A stretch of DNA of 64,000 nt, from contig JAOUJW010000001.1 of assembly GCA_029882975.1 (NCBI GenBank), forward strand, positions 186,001 to 250,000, written 5' to 3'. Positions 37,215 to 45,433 of this stretch are shown one piece after another (within the stretch, counting starts at the first letter, position 1; the number at the start of each line of letters is the position of its first letter). The notes under the pieces are model-generated. The model made no database searches, was not told the origin of the DNA, and saw nothing but the letters and a program-made list of their open reading frames with translations. Source of the stretch: Gammaproteobacteria bacterium. GTDB lineage: Bacteria > Pseudomonadota > Gammaproteobacteria > SZUA-152. A program made the position numbers and the translations under genes.

Positions 37215-37243
37215 CGGGGCAACGGAAACCTCCCGTTGCCCCG
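37215..37243 (-). terminator. Strong hairpin between cusF and cusC
   Basis: An 11-bp perfect stem (CGGGGCAACGG / CCGTTGCCCCG) with a 7-base loop lies 35 bases past the cusF stop. No U-tract follows on the minus strand. It may protect the 3' end of a cusF message or reduce readthrough so that more CusF than pump is made. Confidence 0.5.
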
Positions 37244-37277
37244 CAATCAGTTTATAAAACCTTTGCTTAAAAATTAA

Positions 37278-37631
37278 TTAATGGCTGTGATTATGTCCAT
37301 CTGAAGACATGGCACCTTTCGCCACCCCCTTGTCTTCGATCTCCATAATAATGAATGTACCCGATTTGTCTTGCTCGATCACAAAACTCACCATATGACC
37401 TTCTTCGACCTCATCCAGCATGGAAGGGTCAAATACTTTGAAATCCATAGTCATACCAGACATCCCCATGGACTCAATAGGACCGTGGGAAATGGTCAGC
37501 TTTTTATCACCTGATTTGATTTTTTTAATAACGCCTTCAACCGTGTGCGAATCACCGGCAAACGCCGCTGACGCCATACCCATAGCCGCTACCAATAAAG
37601 TCAACACCCCCAAGCTTCTTACTATCTTCAT
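37278..37631 (-). CDS. cusF: CusF-like periplasmic copper-binding protein
   Basis: The 117-residue protein has a signal peptide (cleavage near AFA, residue 25) and a small OB-fold domain. Its metal-site motif GPIESMGMSGMTMDF has the Met residues that ligate Cu(I)/Ag(I) in CusF, with His and Met elsewhere and a C-terminal DGHNHSH tail. It should deliver copper to the pump. A good ribosome site (AAAGGGGT) precedes the ATG. It is the first gene of the efflux unit. Confidence 0.9.
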   Translation of the reverse strand: MKIVRSLGVLTLLVAAMGMASAAFAGDSHTVEGVIKKIKSGDKKLTISHGPIESMGMSGMTMDFKVFDPSMLDEVEEGHMVSFVIEQDKSGTFIIMEIEDKGVAKGAMSSDGHNHSH

Positions 37632-38086
37632 TACATGACCCCTTTGTTAATTAAATTGCAAACTATAATGGATTAACGACTTAGATCGTCTTTCCCAGTC
37701 GACCTAATACGAATGGCTTGCGTCGAGCGCAGATCCATTTTAATAAGTGCATTACTGCTCACAGGTGGCAGCACCATTTCAGGATGGCCCCCCACCCAAG
37801 ATTCCCCCTGTATACGCTTTACATTTGAATTTGACGGGCATTTGATTTTGACACAGTCTAAACCAAACTGACAAATGCTTTCACCGGTTCAGCGCCACCC
37901 AATTGCGCGAAATGCACTGCCACAGGCTATTACTGTGTATCAAAATTATTCGAGCTTAGCAATGGAAAATATATCCACCGTACTGCTGGAGTTTAACTCC
38001 AAACTCCATCGCACAACTCCATTCGTATACTTACGAAAACACACTCAACCCAATGTTTTCAGAAACAAAGAATAGTATTTTTCTAC
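37632..38086. promoter_or_regulatory. Upstream region of the copper efflux operon, 455 bases
   Basis: No gene is supported. On the minus strand near cusF, TATAGT (about 37664-37669) could be a -10 box, without a consensus -35, which suggests activator dependence. A palindrome TGGAGTT-T-AACTCCA lies at 37987-38001; its core resembles MerR-family operators such as ZntR sites, but it is far from cusF, so the link is tentative. Confidence 0.35.
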
Positions 38087-38497
38087 CTAAGAATCAGGAG
38101 CCACCAAAGGGAATTTTTTTACCTGTCCCAGCCTGGACTGGGGTTGTGACAAACGTATTTGTAGCTGTCGATCGATGAGATCCAATACCGTGCCACAAAT
38201 CAAATCTGCATGATTATGGTAAAACCGCAATTGGCACGGAACCGGCGCACACAAACTGACCCTGCCGCGGCTCTGTAGATTAACCCACGCAAAGATAGGC
38301 ATATCATTTAGGGTTCTATCCACACAAACCCAGGCTTCATTGTCCAACTGTACATCCAAACCACGCAAATTGATCAACTCCAGACGTAAGGGATTACCCA
38401 ATCTACACAGCGCCAAACGCACCCTGTTATAGTTTGACGCCTCAATGCTGCACGGCATGGCTTTCAATACAGGCACATCGATTAGTTTGGATTTCAT
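38087..38497 (-). CDS. Uncharacterised protein, 136 residues
   Basis: I do not recognise it. It has no signal peptide or membrane segment and looks beta-rich (LRLELINLRGLDVQLDNEAW, RLQIRLSQ-like QLQIRLSQPQ), which might suit a PilZ-like or other small barrel, but the PilZ RxxxR and DxSxxG motifs are absent. It is monocistronic and sits upstream of the copper operon on the same strand, 455 bases away. Confidence 0.6.
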   Translation of the reverse strand: MKSKLIDVPVLKAMPCSIEASNYNRVRLALCRLGNPLRLELINLRGLDVQLDNEAWVCVDRTLNDMPIFAWVNLQSRGRVSLCAPVPCQLRFYHNHADLICGTVLDLIDRQLQIRLSQPQSRLGQVKKFPLVAPDS

Positions 38498-38691
38498 GGT
38501 TTATTTTCTTTGCTTATATCAAACAAGCCAATTAGCAAAATACTTTATATAAGACTTATCGCTGGTCTCTTTAGTAAGTATATTCCATGGCTCAGCGTGA
38601 AACAAAGCAATCCACTACTGACTAAACAATCGATGCGTGGGAAGGGGAAATCTTTATAGTTGCAGGAAAGAAGGAGCCAGATGCAAAGAAG

Positions 38692-38713
38692 ACGCTAAAC
38701 ATACGCTAAACAT
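38692..38713. repeat. Tandem 11-bp direct repeat
   Basis: ACGCTAAACAT occurs twice, exactly head to tail. The spacing equals about one turn of DNA. It lies between two small unknown genes, downstream of the one at 38768-39016. It could be a chance duplication or a paired protein-binding site. Confidence 0.5.
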
Positions 38714-38767
38714 CCCCGGCCACCCACTGCAGGCAACCGGGATGGTACTTTGATTTACAAAACCCAT

Positions 38768-39016
38768 TCAGGCGGCATTACAAGCGTCCGGGTTCTTCAC
38801 AACGGATTCAAACGTCATATCGTAATGCTTCTCTAAACCGCGACGAACGTATTCAGCATGAATCAGATCCAATTCCGATCCCGGATCCAATCCGCTTGCG
38901 CCACGCTGTTCATTAGCCAGTTTGCGGCAAACACAACGCTTAGCAAATTTATTCAGTTCTTGTTTCGACATCCCTTCCAGTTCTTGTACAAATTGATTCA
39001 CGGCTTGCAAACTCAT
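38768..39016 (-). CDS. Uncharacterised small protein, 82 residues
   Basis: A short, mainly helical soluble protein with four Cys (RCVCRKL and a C-terminal DACNAA). I recognise no family. The start MSLQAVNQFVQELEGMS is amphipathic. Coding character is plausible (balanced charge, no low complexity), but support is limited to the frame and composition. It is monocistronic. Confidence 0.5.
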   Translation of the reverse strand: MSLQAVNQFVQELEGMSKQELNKFAKRCVCRKLANEQRGASGLDPGSELDLIHAEYVRRGLEKHYDMTFESVVKNPDACNAA

Positions 39017-39265
39017 AAAAAGACCTCACAACTGGAAAAAAACCATCGCTCTAGGAGCGCCCCTTATACCCTCATAAATATCGTCCATTACCCTATTAAC
39101 TTTATGGAATTATAAGAACTTCCTTAATTACTTATATTCTTTGGCTTGTAACGTTTTCGTGATACTGTTGTCTTCTCTTATGAAAGCAAAGCGGTTTTGT
39201 ATGATTTATAATGACGGGATTACACCAAATGTAAGTTCCCCTGTTGCAACTTGGAGGTCAATACT

Positions 39266-39553
39266 GTGAATACGCGATTACTAAGCAAAATCGTACTAAT
39301 GGGTGCTTTGATCGCCCCCATTACCACTTGGGCTTGCGATGCCGCAGGACCCAGCACCCACATCGGCAATGTGTTATCCGTGGATGCCGGCAAGAAAACC
39401 TTCACCATTCGAGATGCCCAATCCAACAGCCCCATCACATTTGCCGCCAGCAATGAAATTATTGATGGATTGAAGGGTGCCAAAGGCAGTGTAATGGTGA
39501 ATTATGAAGACAGCGATGACGGTGGTTTAAAAGCGGTTGGCGTCACGTTCTAG
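39266..39553 (+). CDS. Small exported protein of unknown function
   Basis: From GTG at 39266, which follows a perfect GGAGGT ribosome site at 7 bases, the protein begins with a signal peptide (LLSKIVLMGALIAPITTWAC). The 70-residue mature part is beta-rich (GNVLSVDAGKKTFTIRD, GSVMVNYEDS), like small OB-type domains that modulate an ion-binding surface. No family is assigned. The longer frame from TTG at 39251 includes the ribosome site and is rejected. A strong terminator follows. Confidence 0.75.
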   Translation: MNTRLLSKIVLMGALIAPITTWACDAAGPSTHIGNVLSVDAGKKTFTIRDAQSNSPITFAASNEIIDGLKGAKGSVMVNYEDSDDGGLKAVGVTF

Positions 39554-39570
39554 AAATACCGTTTGAATAA

Positions 39571-39597
39571 AAAGGCGGCCCATAAGCCGCCTTTTTT
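39571..39597. terminator. Bidirectional intrinsic terminator
   Basis: A perfect 9-bp stem AAAGGCGGC / GCCGCCTTT with a 6-base loop has T6 after it on the plus strand and T-rich sequence on the minus strand. It separates the small exported protein gene from the convergent MopE-like gene. Confidence 0.88.
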
Positions 39598-39643
39598 ATT
39601 AGAAAGCTTTAAGCGCCACGTGAGGTAAGCTTAAGCTCCATGA

Positions 39644-40336
39644 TCAGCAAGACCCGGCAGCACAAATTTCCCCGCCGCAAAAATTATCACAAGCGCCGCA
39701 ATTATCCGCATCCACCATGGTGTCTATTTCACAACCATTTGCGATCTGTCCGTCACAATCGGCATACCCTTTCTGACAACTTTGCAACTCCAACTTCCCG
39801 GAACGACATTGAGCCAATCCATTATCCACTTTGTGCAAAGCGACGTTTTCATCCACTTGGCCATTACAATTATTGTCTATGCCATCACACAGCTCTACTG
39901 CTCCGGGGCGAACCGCCTTGTTGTTATCGTCGCAATCTTGAGGTGCGCTCACACCATCCTTATCGTGGTCTGCAAGGGTAGCCTCAGATGGCGCGGACTC
40001 TCGGGAACAAAAAACAATCTGCCCAAGATCCTGGGTTTCATCAGCCAAAACGGTGACCCGATTGCGGTTTACGATTTTTCCACCCACTGTATAAACCAAC
40101 TCCACCTCACCGGGGCTCACCCGTTCAAACAAAAACTTTCCGTCTGCACCCGTAAACAGCACATGGTTTCTGCCGGCGATATAAATCTGCATACCTTCAA
40201 CACCAGCGGCATTGCAGTGATTTACCACGCCTTTGACTTGCCCCACTGAAGCGCTTGCCAAAACCCCTTGGGTGCTTACAAACATCAGCAGCCCAACAGC
40301 GAGGTAAGCGGCACCAACATATTTACAGACCGACAT
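39644..40336 (-). CDS. Secreted Cys-rich protein with MopE/MYXO-type metal-binding motif
   Basis: A signal peptide (ending VLASA) precedes a carboxypeptidase-regulatory-like beta domain (GVVNHCNAAGVEGMQIYIAG, TGADGKFLFERVSPGEVEL). Then comes a putative metal-binding repeat: DHDKDGVSAPQDCDD and AVELCDGIDNNCNGQVDE, the pattern found in MopE of methanotrophs and in many myxobacterial proteins. The last 60 residues are Cys-rich (NCGACDNFCGGEIC), suggesting disulfides or a metal site. Its ATG abuts the stop of the methyltransferase gene, so it belongs to the yadGH run. Confidence 0.8.
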   Translation of the reverse strand: MSVCKYVGAAYLAVGLLMFVSTQGVLASASVGQVKGVVNHCNAAGVEGMQIYIAGRNHVLFTGADGKFLFERVSPGEVELVYTVGGKIVNRNRVTVLADETQDLGQIVFCSRESAPSEATLADHDKDGVSAPQDCDDNNKAVRPGAVELCDGIDNNCNGQVDENVALHKVDNGLAQCRSGKLELQSCQKGYADCDGQIANGCEIDTMVDADNCGACDNFCGGEICAAGSC

Positions 40337-41158
40337 TCAAACTTCTCCCATACAAAATACGACTTGCACATCCAACCATAAGCCCTCCGGCTTTATCCGT
40401 TTTGCCACTTGGCCCAGATGATAGGTTTTCAACTGCGCCAACACAAGTGGATCCAATGATTGCAGTATCCTACCCACATCACTGCCCCACAGCACATCCC
40501 ACCACTGCTCTGGCCCGGAGAGGTGGTAACCAAACTGCCCGACTTGCATTGCAGTCCTTTGCAGCTGCGCCTGCTCCATGAGCTTGAGCCATTGTTCACT
40601 GGAGCACAGCCGCTCGGAGGCTAATAATGGGCGGGCATCCACCGTGGTAAATTGAGGTAAGGCAACGCGTAAGTCGTCGAGCAAAGCGCCAAATACGTCA
40701 CAAGCTAAACCGGTACAAAGGATTTTTCCGCCCGGTTTGGTAACCCGCTTCCAACCTTGCAGCGCGGTAAGCATATCCGGCATGTAGTACAAAGAAAAAG
40801 CACTGACAACATGATCAAAATAATCCGATTTAAACTCAAGTGATTGTGCATCCATGGCAAAAAAATCCACATTGGATAAAGCCATTTTGCCGGTGTTTTC
40901 CATTGCCTTGGCAAGCATAACCTCGGACAGGTCGATGGCAATCACCCGGCCTTGGTGACGCATCGTTTGCGCCAGCGCTATGGCAGCAGCCCCTGTCCCT
41001 GTGCCCACATCCAGAATTTTTTGCCCCGGAGCCGTGCGCAGCAACGGCACGATAGCGTCGGCACTAAAGGGATAAAAGCGAAAAACAGCTTGATCGTAGC
41101 GGTCTGCCAATGCATCAAAAAACTCCACCACTTGCTTTGGTGCATCAAAAGCCATCAT
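40337..41158 (-). CDS. Class I SAM-dependent methyltransferase
   Basis: The 273-residue protein has the UbiE-like methyltransferase motifs: motif I ILDVGTGTGAAAIALA, motif II VIAIDLSEVMLAKA, NVDFFAMDAQSLEF and the post-motif FDHVVSAFSLYYMPD. The C-terminal 100 residues are family-specific and not recognised. The substrate is unknown; small-molecule methylation is the general expectation. It overlaps the yadH-like permease by 4 bases and abuts the MopE-like gene, so the four genes form one translational run. Confidence 0.88.
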   Translation of the reverse strand: MMAFDAPKQVVEFFDALADRYDQAVFRFYPFSADAIVPLLRTAPGQKILDVGTGTGAAAIALAQTMRHQGRVIAIDLSEVMLAKAMENTGKMALSNVDFFAMDAQSLEFKSDYFDHVVSAFSLYYMPDMLTALQGWKRVTKPGGKILCTGLACDVFGALLDDLRVALPQFTTVDARPLLASERLCSSEQWLKLMEQAQLQRTAMQVGQFGYHLSGPEQWWDVLWGSDVGRILQSLDPLVLAQLKTYHLGQVAKRIKPEGLWLDVQVVFCMGEV

Positions 41159-41928
41159 GTGCGTATTCCGCGACCTTTATCCATCAACCTCAAGCAGAAA
41201 ACGGTCAACAAGAGAATAAAAAACAGAGTTATACCGTAAGAATAAACCAAACCCATATCACTAATCCCCAAAAACCCATAGCGAAAAGCATTCACCATGT
41301 ACAGTATGGGATTAAACAAAGATGCGGTTCTCCAAAACTCCGGCAACAGGTCAATACTGTAGAAAACACCGCCTAAATAAGTTAAGGGCGTCAGCACAAA
41401 TGTTGGCACTATGGAAATATCATCAAAATTGCGGGCGTAAATAGCGTTAATGAACCCTCCCAGTGAAAACAATATCGAGGTTAACAACACCATGGATACA
41501 ACGACCAGGATATTATGAATCTGAATATTGGTAAAAAAAACAGCGACCAACGTCACCGCCAAACCCACCGTCATTCCCCTGGCCACCCCACCGCACACAA
41601 AACCGGCTAGAATAATGTAATTGGGCACCGGAGAAACCAGCATCTCTTCTATGTTTCTGTGAAACCGGGCACCAAAAAAGGACGACACCACATTGGCATA
41701 AGAGTTGGTTAACACCGACATAAGAATGAGCCCGGGAACAATATAATCGATGTAGGCCACACCGGACATGGCGCCAATACGTTCGCCAATTAGATTTCCG
41801 AAAATCACAAAATACAAAACCGTCGTCATCGCCGCCGGTAATACCGTTTGAATCCATATACGCAAAAAACGGCGAACCTCTTTAAGAACAATGGTTGAAA
41901 ACGCTGTCAACTTTTCCGAGGCCGTCAT
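41155..41928 (-). CDS. yadH: ABC-2 type permease, YadH-like
   Basis: The 257-residue inner-membrane protein has six predicted helices and long stretches resembling E. coli YadH, such as YFVIFGNLIGERIG, VPGLILMSVLTNSYANV, SSFFGARFHRNIEEMLVSPV and PTFVLTPLTYLGGVFYS. It should export a substrate that is unknown for the family. It overlaps the ATPase by one base and the methyltransferase by four. Confidence 0.93.
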   Translation of the reverse strand: MTASEKLTAFSTIVLKEVRRFLRIWIQTVLPAAMTTVLYFVIFGNLIGERIGAMSGVAYIDYIVPGLILMSVLTNSYANVVSSFFGARFHRNIEEMLVSPVPNYIILAGFVCGGVARGMTVGLAVTLVAVFFTNIQIHNILVVVSMVLLTSILFSLGGFINAIYARNFDDISIVPTFVLTPLTYLGGVFYSIDLLPEFWRTASLFNPILYMVNAFRYGFLGISDMGLVYSYGITLFFILLLTVFCLRLMDKGRGIRT

Positions 41929-42860
41929 TACCCTGCCCCTTTGGAACGATTATCGCCCACCAGGCGCATGAACAACTCCTCCAGACGGTTACGCTTGTTG
42001 CGCATACTGAGAACCCGAATCTGTTTTTGCGATAGCAGCTCGAACAAAGGGTTGATGCCCTGCTCCTTGGACACACACACTTCCAAAGTGCAGTCATCCA
42101 CCCGGCTCACCTCGTAACCCGCCAACTCAGGAATCGAAGCCAAACCGTCGGCCAGATTGAGCACATAGGTTTCCATTTGTAATTGATACAGCAGATTTTG
42201 CATGCTGTTTTTTTCGATGATACAGCCATGATCAATTATGGCGATGTTTTTACACAAACTTTCCGCTTCTTCCAGGTAGTGGGTAGTCAAAATTATGGTG
42301 GTACCGTTGGCGTTAATTTCCTTTATGAACTCCCACATACTATGGCGAATTTCAATATCCACCCCTGCCGTAGGCTCATCTAAAATCAGCAATTTTGGCT
42401 GGTGCACCAATGCCCGAGCGATCATCAGGCGGCGTTTCATCCCCCCGGAAAGCAGTCGTGCACCGTCCTGCCGTTTCTCCCATAATCCGAGTTTCTTCAG
42501 GTACTTATCGGCACGGCCGGCTGCCTCACGGGTGGGGATACCGTAATATCCTGCTTGATTGATGATTACCTCACGGATGGGCTCAAAAACATTGAAATTG
42601 AACTCCTGCGGCACCAAACCCACATAAGATTTAGCCACCGAAAAATCCCGATCAATATCTTTGTCAAAAATTTGCACCGTTCCCGACGATTTGTTGATCA
42701 AGGAACACAGAATACCGATAGTAGTGGATTTACCGGCGCCGTTTGGTCCAAGCAAGGCAAAAAAGTCCCCGGCTTGCACCTCAAGATCAATTCCTTTTAG
42801 TGCTTCAAAACCGTTTTTGTAGGTTTTACGTAGATCGCTGATGGCAATAGCCGTGGTCAT
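41928..42860 (-). CDS. yadG: ABC exporter ATPase, YadG-like
   Basis: Walker A is GPNGAGKSTT, the Q-loop is LVPQEFNFNVFEPI, the signature LLSGGMKRRLMIARAL, Walker B LLILDEPTAGVD and the switch LTTHYLEEAE. The C-terminal 80 residues are the extra regulatory part seen in YadG/CcmA-type ATPases. It powers the permease encoded next. It lies 70 bases after the MBL-fold gene on the same strand. Confidence 0.93.
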   Translation of the reverse strand: MTTAIAISDLRKTYKNGFEALKGIDLEVQAGDFFALLGPNGAGKSTTIGILCSLINKSSGTVQIFDKDIDRDFSVAKSYVGLVPQEFNFNVFEPIREVIINQAGYYGIPTREAAGRADKYLKKLGLWEKRQDGARLLSGGMKRRLMIARALVHQPKLLILDEPTAGVDIEIRHSMWEFIKEINANGTTIILTTHYLEEAESLCKNIAIIDHGCIIEKNSMQNLLYQLQMETYVLNLADGLASIPELAGYEVSRVDDCTLEVCVSKEQGINPLFELLSQKQIRVLSMRNKRNRLEELFMRLVGDNRSKGAG

Positions 42861-42930
42861 AGTGTGCTACTGGAATGGTAAAATCGTAAATATGGGGCCG
42901 TCGGTACCGCTTCTCAATGCTGATTTTGCC

Positions 42931-43620
42931 TTAAGCTTTCAGCACCGGACCGTAGGGGGAATGGCGCACTTTATCGTGCTCATGCATACGGTAATGGACA
43001 AAATCCTCCACCTGATCAAAGTGCATAAATGGATTTCCCTCGGCTTGTTCTTCCAAGGTAGATGTGGTTTTCTCAGCGTAATTGTGTCCGGGATGCAAAA
43101 TGGTGTGAGCCGGCAAGTCCGTTTTGATTTTCTTCAAAGTATTGAACATTTCGTGCGGATCTCCGCCTGCCAGGTCACAGCGACCACAACCGAATACAAA
43201 TAAGGTATCACCGGCGATTAAATGGTCCCCCAATTTGTAGCAAGCTGAGCCGGGAGTATGTCCGGGAGTGTGCAGGATCTCTATTGCAGTTTGCCCCAGT
43301 TGGATAATATCGCCGCCATGGTGCGTGGTATCCTGATACTGTCCCCAAAAATCCGCTTCTGCTTTAAGCAAATGCACCTGGGCATCATACCGTTCCCTGA
43401 CGCCCTGGATGCCATTGATATGATCATGATGACTGTGTGTGAGCAGTATATCGGTGATTTTAACCGCCTTTTTCTCTGCCCACTGCAATATTTCAGGGAC
43501 TTCCCAGGCCGGATCCACCACCGCTGCGCGTTGCGTGGCATGATCGTGAATCAAGTAAATAAAGTTCTCCATGGGGCCCAGCTCCATGACTTCCAGGCCA
43601 AATGGACTGTGTTCGCACAT
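42931..43620 (-). CDS. MBL-fold (glyoxalase II-like) metal hydrolase
   Basis: The 229-residue protein has the metallo-beta-lactamase zinc motif THSHHDHING, a second-site TPGHTPGSAC, LIAGDTLFVFGCGRCDLAGG and the terminal HPGHNY. This is the glyoxalase II-like group, which hydrolyses glutathione or other thioesters; related enzymes include persulfide dioxygenases. The substrate is not fixed by sequence. It starts 17 bases after the MGLF copy 2 stop and is probably cotranscribed with it. Confidence 0.9.
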   Translation of the reverse strand: MCEHSPFGLEVMELGPMENFIYLIHDHATQRAAVVDPAWEVPEILQWAEKKAVKITDILLTHSHHDHINGIQGVRERYDAQVHLLKAEADFWGQYQDTTHHGGDIIQLGQTAIEILHTPGHTPGSACYKLGDHLIAGDTLFVFGCGRCDLAGGDPHEMFNTLKKIKTDLPAHTILHPGHNYAEKTTSTLEEQAEGNPFMHFDQVEDFVHYRMHEHDKVRHSPYGPVLKA

Positions 43621-43637
43621 ATCAGGTCGACCTCTTT

Positions 43638-44108
43638 TCAGTCCGTTTCCTCGCCCATAAGGGCCAATTCGTCTTCCGGCTCATCGGCAAATTGCAGATC
43701 ATCCCCGGAAAGAGCCGCATCACTTTGCAATAGTTGCTTGATAGCGGAAACCTCTGCCAGTTCTGTGCGGTAAAATTCGATTTCATCGCCGCATTTTTTA
43801 ATGCGACCGCTCAATTCACCAATTTCCTGTTCGAGAAACTGAATCCTCTGAGAGACTCGACTCTCTTTTTGCTCTGCATCGTCTATGATGGCGTCTACAT
43901 CAATTTGCATGGATTCCAAGGTGTGAATCACAATCCCAACCACGGCACCCAATTCCTGCTGTGGCAGGTCACGCATTAACTCTATGGCTTTATCGACTCC
44001 ATAGGAAGTTGTAGTTGCTCTCTTCTTACTATATGGCTTTTCAAACTCGGCCTGACGCTTCGCATCCAGGTCCACAGATTCTGATTCCGCACTGGAAAAC
44101 AAGCCCAT
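43638..44108 (-). CDS. Uncharacterised coiled-coil protein with acidic tail (MGLF family, copy 2)
   Basis: The ATG at 44108 follows a near-perfect ribosome site (GGGGGAGGTGA), so the upstream 65 codons of the frame are not used. The 156-residue protein begins MGLF and its residues 36-128 align with residues 73-165 of the protein at 10806-11675: AIELMRDLP against VMKLISVIP, VIHTLESMQIDVDAII against VIRTIASFGVDVKAVI, then a coiled coil. The tail is acidic (DEPEDELALMGEETD), the opposite of the Lys-rich tail of copy 1. No named family is known to me. Confidence 0.82.
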   Translation of the reverse strand: MGLFSSAESESVDLDAKRQAEFEKPYSKKRATTTSYGVDKAIELMRDLPQQELGAVVGIVIHTLESMQIDVDAIIDDAEQKESRVSQRIQFLEQEIGELSGRIKKCGDEIEFYRTELAEVSAIKQLLQSDAALSGDDLQFADEPEDELALMGEETD

Positions 44109-44290
44109 TAGATTCACCTCCCCCTTGATTTCACCCTGCCTGCCATCGATTTTCACCAACCGACCGCAATGCCCCCTACTTCCCTTGAGGGGCAATGGTA
44201 ACACCCGCGGGTCCGACGGGTAAATCCATAGCCCGGAAATGTTTTCTTGCCGGCGCTCGCAGCGTAAGATTAAGCCTGCAATCCGGAGCA

Positions 44291-45433
44291 ATGAGCAGGA
44301 CATTCCACCCTATGACGCAAGCCCCCACAAAACAACCCACCCCGCCACCCCGCACCAGCCCAGCCGTTACTGCCGCCCTACCGGAGTTGTCGGTTGTCAT
44401 CCCCACCTTAAATGAACAGGGACATATCGAAACATTGCTAAAAAGCCTATGCGATCAAGAGGATGTGGTACTGCAAATCATTGTCGCCGACGGCGGTAGC
44501 AATGATGACACCTTACGAATCTGCCACCAGTGGCAGAACCGCCACCCAAACATTCACATCATCCCATCGGGCCGCGGACGCGCCCTGCAAATGAATACCG
44601 GGGTTAAGCCGGCCTTGGCGTCTATGCTTTTATTTTTGCACGCAGACACCCACATCGAAGACACGCGTTTATGCCGACACGGCCTTGCCGCTTTACAACA
44701 ACGACAACAACACACCACCCCTGAGGTGGCCGGTCATTTCAAGATGCGTTTTCTGCGGCAACAAACGAACTTGCAATGGGCTTATTATTTTTATGAGTGC
44801 AAAACCGGCCTGAACCGCATGGACACCGTTAACGGCGACCAGGGAATGCTAATTTCTCGGGATTTTTTTCAATCCTTGGGCGGGTTTGACGAGTCTTTAC
44901 CATACATGGAGGACGCGAGGCTGGCACGACGTATTTTTGAACAGGGAAATTGGATTACCCTACCCGGCACCGTATACACATCGGCCCGGCGATTTGAAAC
45001 GGAAGGCCTGAAGCAACGACAGATTCTCAACGCGATTTTGTGCAATTTCATGCACATCGGTTTTCTTGATTTTTTTCCACATGCCACCCAAGCTTACCAA
45101 CAACAGGACAAAACGCAGGTTCTGCGGCTATTCCCTTTTCTTAAGGAAATCCATAAACAACTTATGAACAAAGGTTGGATACAAGCCGCCAACTACTGGT
45201 ACGCCACCGGAGCCTATGTGGCCGGCAATTGCTGGCAACTGTTTTATTTTCGGGATTGCCAAAGTAATTTCAAAAGATCCCTGCAACCCGGTACCGGCCC
45301 CAGCCCCCGGTTGGATTTTTATGATCGCTGGCTGGCAGGCAGTATACGTCTGGCACCGGCAAAACTATTGGCCACAGGCCTCACCTTGCTGTGGTTTTAC
45401 ATGCTGTTGTTCGCCAGTCGGTTTAAACCATGA
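44291..45433 (+). CDS. Glycosyltransferase, TIGR04283-like, with C-terminal extension
   Basis: A GT-A domain (ELSVVIPTLNEQGHIETLL, VADGGSNDDT, GRGRALQMNTG, LLFLHADTHIE) matches the TIGR04283 group of rSAM/selenodomain-associated glycosyltransferases. Members are usually about 220 residues; here some 130 extra residues follow, ending in a membrane helix (LLATGLTLLWFYMLLF). The usual TIGR04282 partner is not adjacent. The start is uncertain: 44195, 44291 and 44312 are in frame, and I choose 44291 (after GGAG) because the earlier part is not family-like. ATGA overlap with dinB. Confidence 0.83.
   Translation: MSRTFHPMTQAPTKQPTPPPRTSPAVTAALPELSVVIPTLNEQGHIETLLKSLCDQEDVVLQIIVADGGSNDDTLRICHQWQNRHPNIHIIPSGRGRALQMNTGVKPALASMLLFLHADTHIEDTRLCRHGLAALQQRQQHTTPEVAGHFKMRFLRQQTNLQWAYYFYECKTGLNRMDTVNGDQGMLISRDFFQSLGGFDESLPYMEDARLARRIFEQGNWITLPGTVYTSARRFETEGLKQRQILNAILCNFMHIGFLDFFPHATQAYQQQDKTQVLRLFPFLKEIHKQLMNKGWIQAANYWYATGAYVAGNCWQLFYFRDCQSNFKRSLQPGTGPSPRLDFYDRWLAGSIRLAPAKLLATGLTLLWFYMLLFASRFKP

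Noticed and set aside
37987-38001. Firm call of a CueR or ZntR operator
   Set aside because: The palindrome resembles MerR-family sites but is more than 350 bases from cusF and lacks a matching long-spaced promoter.
37875-38075. 66-codon plus-strand frame upstream of cusF
   Set aside because: No ribosome site, no family resemblance; more likely regulatory DNA.
39782-40249. 155-codon plus-strand frame
   Set aside because: It is the antisense shadow of the MopE-like gene, which has a signal peptide and recognisable motifs.
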